Source of the DNA: Streptomyces tanashiensis
Lineage (GTDB): Bacteria; Actinomycetota; Actinomycetes; Streptomycetales; Streptomycetaceae
Direction: 5' to 3'
Length of the DNA: 64,000 nucleotides
Assembly (NCBI RefSeq): GCF_014648895.1
Contig: NZ_BMRZ01000002.1
Coordinates: 310,001 to 374,000, forward strand
This document shows, one piece after another, positions 24,044 to 31,425 of the stretch. The position numbers and the translations under genes are program-made. The notes under the pieces were generated by a model. The model saw only the letters and a program-made list of their open reading frames with translations, was not told the DNA's origin and did no database searches. How positions within the stretch are numbered: the stretch's first letter is position 1; each line of letters opens with the position of its first letter.

Positions 24044-24562
24044 CTACTGACCCGGCCTGGTCCAGAACTGCCGCGGCGCATAGCCCTCGCGCCGTAGCCA
24101 GTGCTCGGTATAGACGATCCGCTCTGCCTCGACCACGACGAGAGGCCCGGACGGAGGTTCGTCGAGAGACCGCGACCGCTCGACATGGTCGGACTGCCAG
24201 CGGAACGCCGGCCAGTAGTGCGCGAAGTCCGCGTCCTCCTCCGACAGCACGCGCGCTCGCCCGAAGATCTGGGCCCCTCGGCTGCTGGCCTGCCCGACCA
24301 GTGGAGCGAAGATCCCCACCGATGCCCGCGGGTCGGCAGAGAGGTTCCTCATCTTCGGCGATGCGGGAGCCGTGCTGAACATCACCGCGAAGTCGAGGTG
24401 GAAGTACCGCACCGGCGTCGCGAGCGGCCCCTCCGGACCCGCCGTCGCGATCACGCACATGTTCTGCGACGACAGCAGGTTGAGTATGCGCTCTTCCAGA
24501 TGCTCTCGATCGAGGCGCTTCTTCGGGGACGGGCCGGCCAGCCACGGGTTGGTTACAGACAT
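24044..24562 (-). CDS. Pyridoxamine-5'-phosphate-oxidase-like flavin/heme-binding protein
   Basis: 172 residues starting MSVTNPWLAGPSPKKRLDRE. The split-barrel pattern is visible: LLSSQNMCVIATAGPEGPLA, TPVRYFHLDFAVMFSTAPAS, MRNLSADPRASVGIFAPLVG, and AQIFGRARVLSEEDADF. This PNPOx-like superfamily includes F420, FMN and heme proteins; the cofactor cannot be decided. The frame is open much further upstream (24853), but that part is GC drift; the family starts shortly before the first strand. Stand-alone minus-strand gene. Confidence 0.8.
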   Translation of the reverse strand: MSVTNPWLAGPSPKKRLDREHLEERILNLLSSQNMCVIATAGPEGPLATPVRYFHLDFAVMFSTAPASPKMRNLSADPRASVGIFAPLVGQASSRGAQIFGRARVLSEEDADFAHYWPAFRWQSDHVERSRSLDEPPSGPLVVVEAERIVYTEHWLRREGYAPRQFWTRPGQ

Positions 24563-24911
24563 GATCAATTGTCCCACGCCTCGAACTTGGCTCTGCGGAA
24601 CCGGGGGTGAGCGAACACAGCCAGGACGCGCACCCGTCAGCTCTGGGATGAGGCAGTCGGGCACGGCATTCCTGTAGGCGTGTGACGCTCGGGAAATCAG
24701 TGACCTCAGCTGCGCCGGAATCAGGGGCATCCACAGCCCGCACGGGCCCGGAGACTTCCTTCGGGTAAGGCTCGCGACCCCTGGGCCGCGCGACTCCTGG
24801 CACTCTCCCAGCTGTACGTCCACGGCTTCGCCAGAAGGGCTCTGACCTGGCATTTTCCCGCGATCCCCCTAGGCTGATGGTTCTGCTGGACGCCTTCTGG
24901 AGGGGGACCTC
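24563..24911. other. 349-base intergenic region before the GyrB-like gene
   Basis: No gene, RNA or repeat is evident. It contains the divergent promoters of the PNPOx-like and GyrB-like genes. A ribosome-binding site GGAGGGGG at its right end serves the latter. Confidence 0.5.
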
Positions 24912-26081
24912 ATGAGCGACGCCACGAACCCGTACGACGCCAGCCACATCCAGGTTCTGGAAGGGTGCGAGGCCATGCGGAAACGGCCCGGCATGTACGT
25001 CGGCTCCACCACTGAACGCGGTCTGCATCAGATGGTGTTCGATCTCACAGGACGGGCGGTGAACGAAGTCCTGGCCGGCCGAGCGAGCTCCGTCGACGTC
25101 ACTCTCACGCCCGACGGCGGCGTGTGTGTCACCGACGACGGACCCGGCATCTCCCTCGAGGCCGTCGGGGACGACGGCACTCCCGGCCTCGAGGAGTTCC
25201 TGACCCGTATGTATCCCGGGACATTGCCCTGCGGGCGCCACGCCGTGGCCATGAGTCTCTTCGGTATCGGGCCCTGCGTCACCAACGCCCTGTCGAGCCG
25301 CCTGACGGCCGAGGTGCGGCGCGAGGGAGTTCTCTGGTTCCAGGAGTACGCTCGCGGCGTCGCGCTCGCCCCGCCGGCCGCCACTGGGCAGACGCACGCA
25401 AGCGGGACCACGATCGCCTTCTGGCCGGACACGGACATCTTCGGGACGGCAGAGTGCTCGTTCGACGTCCTGTCCGAGCGCTTCAGGGAACTCGCCTTCC
25501 TGAACCACGGACTGGCGATCTCGCTCACCGACGAACGGCCCCAGGCCGGGCCCCGGTCAGTACGGTTCCGGTTCCCGGGCGGGGCCCGGGAGCTCGTCGC
25601 TCTCCTGGACGCCGAGGCGGCCCCACCCGTCCACCCGGATGTCATCGGCTTCGAGTGCGACGACCCGCGGATGGCCGGAACGGTCGAGGTGGCCCTTCGA
25701 TGGTCCGGCTCCCACGAGGAACGGGTACGGGGCTACGCCAACAGCGAGCCCACCCCCGAGGGCGGCACGCACGTGGCGGGCTTCCGCGACGGGGTGGCGG
25801 CCGCGGTCAACTCGTACGCGCGGAGCAGCCGGCTCCTGGCGGAGGCCGCCCCCGCACTGAGCGCCGACCAGATCGGGCAGGGCCTGACGGCCGTCGTGTC
25901 GGTGAAGCTGGACCACCCCGAGTTCTCCGGCGCCACCCGCGGCATGCTCGGAGGCGGCACCACGGTTCAAGCCGGCGTGGAAGAGGCCGTGGTGGAACAC
26001 CTCGGCAACTGGCTGGAACAGCACCCTGAGCAGGCCGCCGCCATCGTCGACCGGATCAGTCAAGGCGCCTGTCGGCACTGA
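24912..26081 (+). CDS. GyrB-like protein with degenerate GHKL ATP site, no TOPRIM
   Basis: 389 residues behind GGAGGGGG. It aligns with the N-terminal part of GyrB: YDASHIQVLEGCEAMRKRPG and MYVGSTTERGLHQM, then the GHKL helix. Where GyrB has the catalytic Glu and the Mg-binding Asn (..YEVVDNSVDEAL..), this protein reads FDLTGRAVNEVLAG, with Asp44 and Arg48. The second box keeps VTDDGPGI, but the Gly-rich lid is shortened to LFGIGPCVTNALSS. The C terminus ends after a transducer-like domain (VSVKLDHPEFSGATRGMLGG); the TOPRIM and tail regions of a ~690-residue GyrB are absent. It therefore cannot be a working gyrase subunit. A resistance, decoy or regulatory role is speculation. It is convergent with the XRE gene. 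Confidence 0.8.
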   Translation: MSDATNPYDASHIQVLEGCEAMRKRPGMYVGSTTERGLHQMVFDLTGRAVNEVLAGRASSVDVTLTPDGGVCVTDDGPGISLEAVGDDGTPGLEEFLTRMYPGTLPCGRHAVAMSLFGIGPCVTNALSSRLTAEVRREGVLWFQEYARGVALAPPAATGQTHASGTTIAFWPDTDIFGTAECSFDVLSERFRELAFLNHGLAISLTDERPQAGPRSVRFRFPGGARELVALLDAEAAPPVHPDVIGFECDDPRMAGTVEVALRWSGSHEERVRGYANSEPTPEGGTHVAGFRDGVAAAVNSYARSSRLLAEAAPALSADQIGQGLTAVVSVKLDHPEFSGATRGMLGGGTTVQAGVEEAVVEHLGNWLEQHPEQAAAIVDRISQGACRH

Positions 26082-26134
26082 GCGGAGCAGGGCGGCATCA
26101 GGCGACCCCGTCGCGGCCCCGGCTGCAACCGCTC

Positions 26135-26182
26135 GACGACGGGCCCCTGTCCTTCCGCGTGGAAGGACAGGGGCCCGTCGTC
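26135..26182. terminator. Perfect 22-bp hairpin between convergent genes
   Basis: Arms 26135-26156 and 26161-26182 are exact complements (GACGACGGGCCCCTGTCCTT... ) with loop GCGT. It lies 54 bases after the GyrB-like stop and 28 bases from the XRE-gene stop, so it can end transcription from both sides. Confidence 0.8.
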
Positions 26183-26209
26183 TCGGTCTCGCATGTGCGC
26201 CGGGGAACC

Positions 26210-26431
26210 TCACTCGTCGCCGGCGACCTCGGCCTCCCAGCGCAGCAGGTCGCCCGGCTGGCAGTCGAGCACCTCGCAGAGCGCGGCGAGTGTCGCGAAG
26301 CGGACCGCCTTGGCGCGACCGTTCTTGAGCACCGCCAGGTTCGCGGGCGTGATCCCTACCCGCTCCGCCAGCTCACCCACGGACATCTTCCGCCTGGCCA
26401 GCATGACGTCGATGTCGACGGTGATCGGCAC
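26210..26431 (-). CDS. XRE-type (YozG/YdaS-like) DNA-binding protein
   Basis: 73 residues. The helix-turn-helix is MSVGELAERVGITPANLAVL followed by KNGRAKAVRFATLAALCEVL and the ending DCQPGDLLRWE, which is the pattern of the small XRE proteins that accompany DUF2975 membrane proteins. It is the second gene of that operon: the DUF2975 gene ends one base before its start. It probably represses its own promoter. Confidence 0.9.
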   Translation of the reverse strand: MPITVDIDVMLARRKMSVGELAERVGITPANLAVLKNGRAKAVRFATLAALCEVLDCQPGDLLRWEAEVAGDE

Positions 26432-26432
26432 G

Positions 26433-26924
26433 TCAGATCACCTCGTCCAGCTCAGCGCGCATCTCCGACGCTTCCACGTCGCGCGCGACAGCCTGGGCCA
26501 GCAGCATCCGCAGCACGAGCACGATGAGCGCGACCCCGAGGATGGCCACGCCCACCCCGCCCATGATGACGGTGACGCCCGGGTCCTCCCGCTGGCCCGG
26601 CGCGTTGACGGCCGTGACCGCGAACCACAGCAGGGCGGCCGCCACGATCGCGCCGATCACCCCGTCCACGTACCGGAAGGCGGCGTGGGAGAACACGGTT
26701 CCGCGCCGCACCATCGTCACCAGCCGCCATACACAGACCAGGGCCACCTGGGCGGTCGCCATGCCCAGGATCACGATCACGCGCAGCGGGGTGAGCGGGA
26801 GGGACCCGTCCTCCGGGTCGTTCCCGCTGACCAACACCCACACCATCAATGCCTGTACGAACACGGTGCCGGTGAGCACCACCGCGAGCACGGTGCGCAG
26901 CGCGCGCACTGTCAGCTTCCCCAC
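26433..26924 (-). CDS. DUF2975 membrane protein
   Basis: About 164 residues with four hydrophobic spans (TVLAVVLTGTVFVQALMVWV, RVIVILGMATAQVALVCVW, GVIGAIVAAALLWFAV, IMGGVGVAILGVALIVLVLR) and the DUF2975 feature of a charged loop FSHAAFRYVD in the middle. The ATG at 26939 overlaps a strong AGGAGGAG, so the GTG at 26924 (VGKLTVRALRT) is the better start. It forms an operon with the XRE gene. A palindromic element 31 bases upstream probably holds the promoter. Function of the pair is unknown; such pairs are widespread and look like a membrane-sensor/repressor unit. Confidence 0.85.
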   Translation of the reverse strand: MGKLTVRALRTVLAVVLTGTVFVQALMVWVLVSGNDPEDGSLPLTPLRVIVILGMATAQVALVCVWRLVTMVRRGTVFSHAAFRYVDGVIGAIVAAALLWFAVTAVNAPGQREDPGVTVIMGGVGVAILGVALIVLVLRMLLAQAVARDVEASEMRAELDEVI

Positions 26925-26954
26925 GCCTCCTCCTTCCATCGAGTCACGATGGAA

Positions 26955-26975
26955 ATCTATCGAGAATCGATAGAT
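26955..26975. promoter_or_regulatory. AT-rich inverted repeat ATCTATCGA-GAA-TCGATAGAT, promoter of the DUF2975-XRE operon
   Basis: Perfect 9-bp arms around GAA in the middle of GC-rich DNA. The ATC-GATA core and its position 31 bases before the DUF2975 start make it the probable promoter and the binding site of the XRE protein. Confidence 0.7.
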
Positions 26976-27100
26976 GGGGCAAGAGTCCGTGGCGTGCCCG
27001 TTCCAGGCGTGGATTCACTCGTGGACCGCACCCACGACGCGGCCGGTGGTCCGGTCAGCTCGGCCTCAAGCGGTCCGCCGCCACCGGGCGGTCGGTGGAA

Positions 27101-27658
27101 TCATCGGCCGCGACGGTTCGCGGCACCTCGGCCCTGGCGGGCACGCGGGGGGCGCTGGCTGCGACGCGCGGCGGAGACCTCGTCGGCGTCGGTCGCCTGC
27201 GGGGAGGAGAAGATGGCCTGAACCGGCGCCGGCGGCGCGGGCTTGGTCGCCGCGGGAGCAGGGCTGCCGGGCTGTGCGGGAGCGCCTGGAAGGACGGTGG
27301 CGTTGACGATGTGAGGGGCGCAGGCCTGGCACACCTCGGTCAGGGTCCAGACGTCGCCCACGGCGCGGTTGTGGATGAGGACCAGCAGGGTTCGGCCGGT
27401 GCATGTCGTTCTGGTGGTGTGGTGGCGGCAGTCGGCCGCTCCGCAGGCGCAGGTGGCGTTGGGGCGCGGGGTGGCGGACCGTGCGTGGGCCTGGACGTGC
27501 TGGTGCGCGAAGCGGCGCAGGGCGTTGATGTCCTTGGACCGCGGGGGCATCCGGCAGGCCGCGGTGCTGCAGGCGACGGTGGCGGAGTGGTCCGGGTGTC
27601 CGGTGAGTCGGACGGTCCAGGTTCTGCCCGGCAGGCGTGATCCGGGGAGACTGCTCAC
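27101..27658 (-). CDS. Cys/His-rich hypothetical protein
   Basis: 185 residues with a patterned N-terminal 120: HSATVACSTAACRMPPRS, ALRRFAHQHVQAHARSA, then ATCACGAADCRHHTTRTTC and TEVCQACAPHI. Eight Cys and several His in pairs suggest two zinc-binding knuckles. The C-terminal 60 residues are Pro/Ala-rich and disordered. Similar proteins occur repeatedly in Streptomyces accessory regions and integrative elements, without known function. The gene is intact with a plausible start (MSSLPGSRLPGRTWTVRLTG). Confidence 0.7.
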   Translation of the reverse strand: MSSLPGSRLPGRTWTVRLTGHPDHSATVACSTAACRMPPRSKDINALRRFAHQHVQAHARSATPRPNATCACGAADCRHHTTRTTCTGRTLLVLIHNRAVGDVWTLTEVCQACAPHIVNATVLPGAPAQPGSPAPAATKPAPPAPVQAIFSSPQATDADEVSAARRSQRPPRARQGRGAANRRGR

Positions 27659-27922
27659 TTCGTGTTTCCGTTCGATCGGGGGTGTGATGGATTGGTTCTA
27701 CCCTCCCGAGGCGTGGGGGTCACGTCGGGGGCTGCTGTTACGGCGTGCCGTGGGCGCACGACGGCCGAATGCGGACCTTGCGCGGAGGCGCGGGCCGCCT
27801 GCGCGGGCGGGCGCCTGTCTGGCCGTGCCTCTGTTCACGAGAGCGGGTACGTGCTCCAGGCAGTGCCCGGTGGATCCTGTGACCAGGGACCGGAAAGCCC
27901 CCTGACTGGCACCGGGTGCTCG

Positions 27923-28248
27923 CCGCGCGCAGGGTGACTTCCTGAGGTTCGTGTTCCAGGCCCCGTTCGACGAGGCTCGCGGCTGCGGCGAAGGCACCTT
28001 GCTCGGCACGCACGTCCGCCAGGTCCAGGCAGAGGGACCCGTTGGCAGAGTCCAGGAGCAGGGCGGATTCGAAGGCGGCAGCGGCCTGATCCAGGTCGCC
28101 CCTCACACGCCAGGTGGCCGCTCGTGCGACGGCCGTCCACATGACCCGATCGACGGCATCGGCGCGGTCGCACAGCGCGAAGGACAGCGAGCCGCTCCCG
28201 CATCTCGTCGGTGGGACTGACTCCCGCTGCCACTGACTGGTCAGACAT
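27923..28248 (-). pseudogene. Broken tetratricopeptide-repeat gene
   Basis: Two frames each keep part of a TPR protein. The start and first 25 residues (MSDQSVAAGVSPTDEMRERL) lie in one frame at 28248-28174, and the TPR body (DLDQAAAAFESALLLDSANG, LADVRAEQGAFAAAASLVER, GLEHEPQEVTLRAA) in another at about 28172-27923. A frameshift near 28172-28180 is the simplest reading, and the 3' part after 27923 loses resemblance in all frames. It is therefore annotated as a pseudogene; a sequencing error at the junction cannot be excluded. Confidence 0.5.
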
Positions 28249-28289
28249 CGCCAGAGAATGCCCATGGCCAAAGGCTCACCAGACACTGC

Positions 28290-28934
28290 CTAGGTCTGTG
28301 GAATCGCGCGGACCTGGTCGGCCGAGAGATGGAGTTCGTACGGCAGGCAGCAATCGGAACAGAGGGTCGCGACGAGGGTGCCGCAGGCGCACAGCTGGTT
28401 CATGCCGCCATCCGGAGTCGCTCCGCAGCAGGCGGGGGAAGCATGGCGCAGGCTCAGTCCACGCGCATCATCCGGGTTGATGACGACATTGCCGCGAGGG
28501 CCTTGCGACACCAAGGGCTTTCCCTCCGCGTTCCGGTGCTCTCCGTGGCGCGGCATCACAGGCCCGGGCACGTCGGTGACCACCAAGGGCGCACCGTACG
28601 GCTCCGTCTCGATCGCGTAGAAGCCCGACGGCACCGTCGCCGGCGACGGGCCCGGTTCATCCGCGTCCCACCACGCGGAGAAGGGAGCCTCCGGAACAGC
28701 GGGCAGCCGCGTGAGTGCGGGTGTCAGCGCGGCTCCGCATGTCGCACAGGCGAAGACAGCCGTTTCGGTCTCCCTCTCGGACGCACGCCTGCGCGCCCGC
28801 TGCGCCTCCAAGGCAGCCCGCGCCGCGGCGGCCTCCCGCTCGACCCGCTCCGTCAGCAGGCGTACGCGAGCCTCCCGCTCCGCACCGGTCAGGCCCGTCA
28901 GGCCCAGCCTGGCGTCACGCTCCTCCTGAGACAC
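28290..28934 (-). CDS. Hypothetical protein with coiled coil and zinc-knuckle-like Cys
   Basis: 214 residues. Residues 1-55 are a charged coiled coil (REARVRLLTERVEREAAAAR). After it come the Cys pair FACATCGAALTP and a C-terminal set: SPACCGATPDGG, LCACGTLVATLCSDCCLP. That pattern could hold two zinc ions. The middle (GFYAIETEPYGAPLVVTDVP) is beta-rich. No named family recognised. It lies among other Cys-rich small proteins of the 27-29 kb block. Confidence 0.65.
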   Translation of the reverse strand: MSQEERDARLGLTGLTGAEREARVRLLTERVEREAAAARAALEAQRARRRASERETETAVFACATCGAALTPALTRLPAVPEAPFSAWWDADEPGPSPATVPSGFYAIETEPYGAPLVVTDVPGPVMPRHGEHRNAEGKPLVSQGPRGNVVINPDDARGLSLRHASPACCGATPDGGMNQLCACGTLVATLCSDCCLPYELHLSADQVRAIPQT

Positions 28935-28965
28935 AGCACCTTCCCTCTCTGCACGACGCGTAAGC

Positions 28966-28997
28966 GACCGAGCCGGCCCCGCTGGGCCGGCTCGGTC
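28966..28997 (-). terminator. Hairpin after the lysyl-oxidase-like gene
   Basis: Arms GACCGAGCCGGCCC (28966-28979) and GGGCCGGCTCGGTC (28984-28997) are perfectly complementary with loop CGCT. It lies 36 bases past the minus-strand stop at 29033. Confidence 0.7.
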
Positions 28998-29032
28998 CTA
29001 CTCTCCCACTCGGGACTGCGAGTGGCGGGTGA

Positions 29033-30823
29033 TCAGTTCGCGTTCACGAGGTCGTGCGCGGGGACGGTGACGGTCCGGCTGCCGGGCGTGCCGCCGAGGA
29101 CGACCTTCCGCAGGGCGCTGTTGTTGTCGAGGTTGGTTTCCTTCAGGCGCTTGGCGGGGTTGGCGAGCACCTGGATGTAGTAGGTGCCGTTGGGCACGTC
29201 CGTGATGTCGAAGGACTGTCCCGGCAGGTCCTGGGTGTAGGTGTCACCGGAGCCGACGTCCAGCACTTCGCGGACCGAGATGGAGTTCTCCTGGCCGCAG
29301 GCGGTGGACAGATCGGTGTTGTACGGGTGCCAGTTGGCGTTCTTCACGGTGTAGTCGACGGCGTCGGTGTTGGCCAGGCAGAAGGCCTCCTTGCCGCTCC
29401 GGACCGCTTCCTTCTTGTCGGCCTTCAGCAGCCGGTAGCTGGCGAAGTCCGTGAAGTGCCAGTGCACGTGGCCGGGACGCGGGTCCCACTCCATGGTGCC
29501 GGTCGGGGTGTAGCCGACCTGCTTGCCCCGGGCGTCGTAGAAGTACTGGTAGGCGTCCATCTTGGCCTTGCCGGGCGAGCGGAAGCCGTCCACCACGAGC
29601 TGGGCCGGTCCGGCGTTCCACACGTTGGCGCTGAAGGCCAGGTAGTCCTTGCCGGGGATGTTCTGGCCGCCGTCGCTGATGGTGATGCCGTACGCCGGCA
29701 GCGACCGCAGGTCGGGCTTGGGAACGTTCGGGACGGAAGGGGTCCCGGCGGGCCGCTGGGACCGCGGCGTGAGGGCCGGGGCCTTGCGCGAGCCGTCGGT
29801 CTGCCCGGCGGCGTCAACGGCGCCCTGCGCGTCCGCGCGCGCCGCCTGCTGCCTCTTCACCGCCCACGGCACCGCCGGAGGCGCGGCCTTCAGCGGTCCG
29901 TGGCCCACGTTGTACGAGGGTCCCGCGCCACTGGTCTCCGGTGCGCCGGCCTGGGCGGGCGTCGGAGCGTGTCCCGGTCCGTGTCCGGAGTGCGCCGCGG
30001 GGGCCTGGTGCGAGGCGCCGTGCCCGGCGTGGCCCGCAGGTGCCTGGTGAGCGGCTCCGTGCCCGGCGTGCTCCCCGGAAGCCGACCGCGCGGCGCGGGC
30101 GCCGGGACCGTCCTCCCAGCTGCGCTCCTGGACGGTGACCTTCACCGTCGCCGGCTTGTCGGCGATCCCGAAGAGGTCCCGGTACTTCTTGGCGACCCTG
30201 ACCTTGGCCGTGTACGTGCCCGCCGCGAGCTTCACCGGCTGGGTGTAGGAACCGGCGTAGGTGTTGGCGGCCCACCCCTTCTCGACACCCCACACGGAAC
30301 CGAGGGTGAAGGGGTTGGTGGGGCAGCTCTCCGGATACTTCGAGGTGGAGGGCGCGTCGGGCCGGACCCGTCCGCTGGCGTTGTTCGGGCAGAAGTTCTC
30401 CGCCCGGTTGGCGACCACCTTGCCCGTCCTGTCGGTGACGGTGATCTCGGCGAAGCCGGGCAGCCCGGAGAAGTCCTTCACGGTGCCCTGGGGCAGCGTC
30501 TTCGTCTTGGTCCTGCCACCCTCGAACACGGTCTGGGTGATGGTCACCGGGTCCTTGTAGGACTTCCGGGTCACCTTCAGCTCCAGCGGCGTTCCCTCCG
30601 CGGTCAGGTAGGTGCCCAGGTCCAGGTAGACGCCGGGCTCCTCCTTCCACGAGGTGAGCGTGACCGAGCCGGTCGCCGCGATGAGACTCAGCTTCGGCCC
30701 TGTCGCGGCCTTCGCCTGCTCCGGTGTGGCGGCCATGAAACCGACCGTCACGGCCATGGCGGCAACGGCCGTGGTCCCCGCGAGCAGCGGACGCCGTAGG
30801 CGGGTGGTGCGCGTATTGGTCAT
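29033..30823 (-). CDS. Secreted lysyl-oxidase-like protein with His-Gly-rich linker
   Basis: 596 residues. Signal peptide at 1-40 (RRPLLAGTTAVAAMAVTVGF, cleavage near AKAA). An Ig-like domain covers about 43-232. A low-complexity linker at 251-285 repeats H-x-G-H-G / HQAP. From about 370 a lysyl-oxidase-like domain follows with Cu-type HVHWHF (His452, 454, 456), SANVWNAGPAQLVV, YQYFYDARGKQVGYT and NWHPYNTDLSTACGQ. Lysyl oxidases are copper amine oxidases that build a quinone cofactor from Lys and Tyr; candidates exist but I cannot assign them. Streptomyces LOX-like proteins are secreted and may oxidise peptidyl lysine. It has its own downstream terminator. Confidence 0.85.
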   Translation of the reverse strand: MTNTRTTRLRRPLLAGTTAVAAMAVTVGFMAATPEQAKAATGPKLSLIAATGSVTLTSWKEEPGVYLDLGTYLTAEGTPLELKVTRKSYKDPVTITQTVFEGGRTKTKTLPQGTVKDFSGLPGFAEITVTDRTGKVVANRAENFCPNNASGRVRPDAPSTSKYPESCPTNPFTLGSVWGVEKGWAANTYAGSYTQPVKLAAGTYTAKVRVAKKYRDLFGIADKPATVKVTVQERSWEDGPGARAARSASGEHAGHGAAHQAPAGHAGHGASHQAPAAHSGHGPGHAPTPAQAGAPETSGAGPSYNVGHGPLKAAPPAVPWAVKRQQAARADAQGAVDAAGQTDGSRKAPALTPRSQRPAGTPSVPNVPKPDLRSLPAYGITISDGGQNIPGKDYLAFSANVWNAGPAQLVVDGFRSPGKAKMDAYQYFYDARGKQVGYTPTGTMEWDPRPGHVHWHFTDFASYRLLKADKKEAVRSGKEAFCLANTDAVDYTVKNANWHPYNTDLSTACGQENSISVREVLDVGSGDTYTQDLPGQSFDITDVPNGTYYIQVLANPAKRLKETNLDNNSALRKVVLGGTPGSRTVTVPAHDLVNAN

Positions 30824-31425
30824 CGTTCCCTCGTCCTCCGATGCTGTGACAAGAAAGCGGCCGCGGCCCGACGGGACGGGACTGCCGTCCGCCCCGCGCC
30901 GTGTGGGGCACGCGCGCTGCGCTCGTGGTGTGAGAGGAAGGGACCGGATTCCTGGTTGTCCGGAGAGCCGAAATCGTCAGGATATTGGCCGGATGACGCC
31001 CCTGTGGTGGAGGACGAACAGGCCGCCGACGGCGCGCCTCACCTGGGGCTGGACAGGCAGACAGAAGCGATCCGCTCGACACTCCGTGGCCCAAAAGCGC
31101 GGGTTGCCACGAAAGGACTTTCCCGACACGCCGTCGGAGCTTCGCGCGTTGCCCCATCCAGAGCCATATCTGCAGGTATGGCTGTTTCGCGGTCAACACG
31201 GCACTGCCGCACAGCGCGCCTCCGTCAATGCGCCTCGGCGGAGTCGCCCTGGACGTGATGGAGAGTTCTACGCGCGATGAAATGCAGAGCGGTATATCGG
31301 AAAACACCATGCGGAATCTTCCCAGTTGGAGATAGGCCCACAACCCCTCAGTAGGGGGCGAAATGCGCCTCGACTCGGGAGATGATTTCGGACGCACTGT
31401 CCAAAAACTGCAAGAGGAACGACCC
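30824..31425. other. 602-base intergenic region between divergent LOX-like and solute-binding genes
   Basis: No supported gene. Lower GC content than around it in the 31.1-31.4 kb part, and a 6-bp-arm inverted repeat GCCATA-N8-TATGGC at 31163-31182 that may be an operator for the solute-binding gene. The open frames are short and unlike known proteins. Confidence 0.5.
31163..31182. promoter_or_regulatory. Inverted repeat GCCATA-N8-TATGGC upstream of the solute-binding gene
   Basis: Perfect 6-bp arms with an 8-base centre (TCTGCAGG), 244 bases before the start at 31426. Sugar-uptake genes usually carry such a dyad, but no regulator is adjacent. Confidence 0.3.

Noticed and set aside
23991..25508. 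Long minus-strand open frame of 505 codons over the PNPOx-like and GyrB-like region
   Set aside because: It runs antisense to the GyrB-like gene and shares no family pattern beyond the PNPOx-like part, which lies in another frame. High-GC DNA gives many such shadows.
24912..26081. A second, functional gyrase B gene
   Set aside because: TOPRIM is absent and ATP-site residues are changed, and no gyrA-like gene is adjacent.
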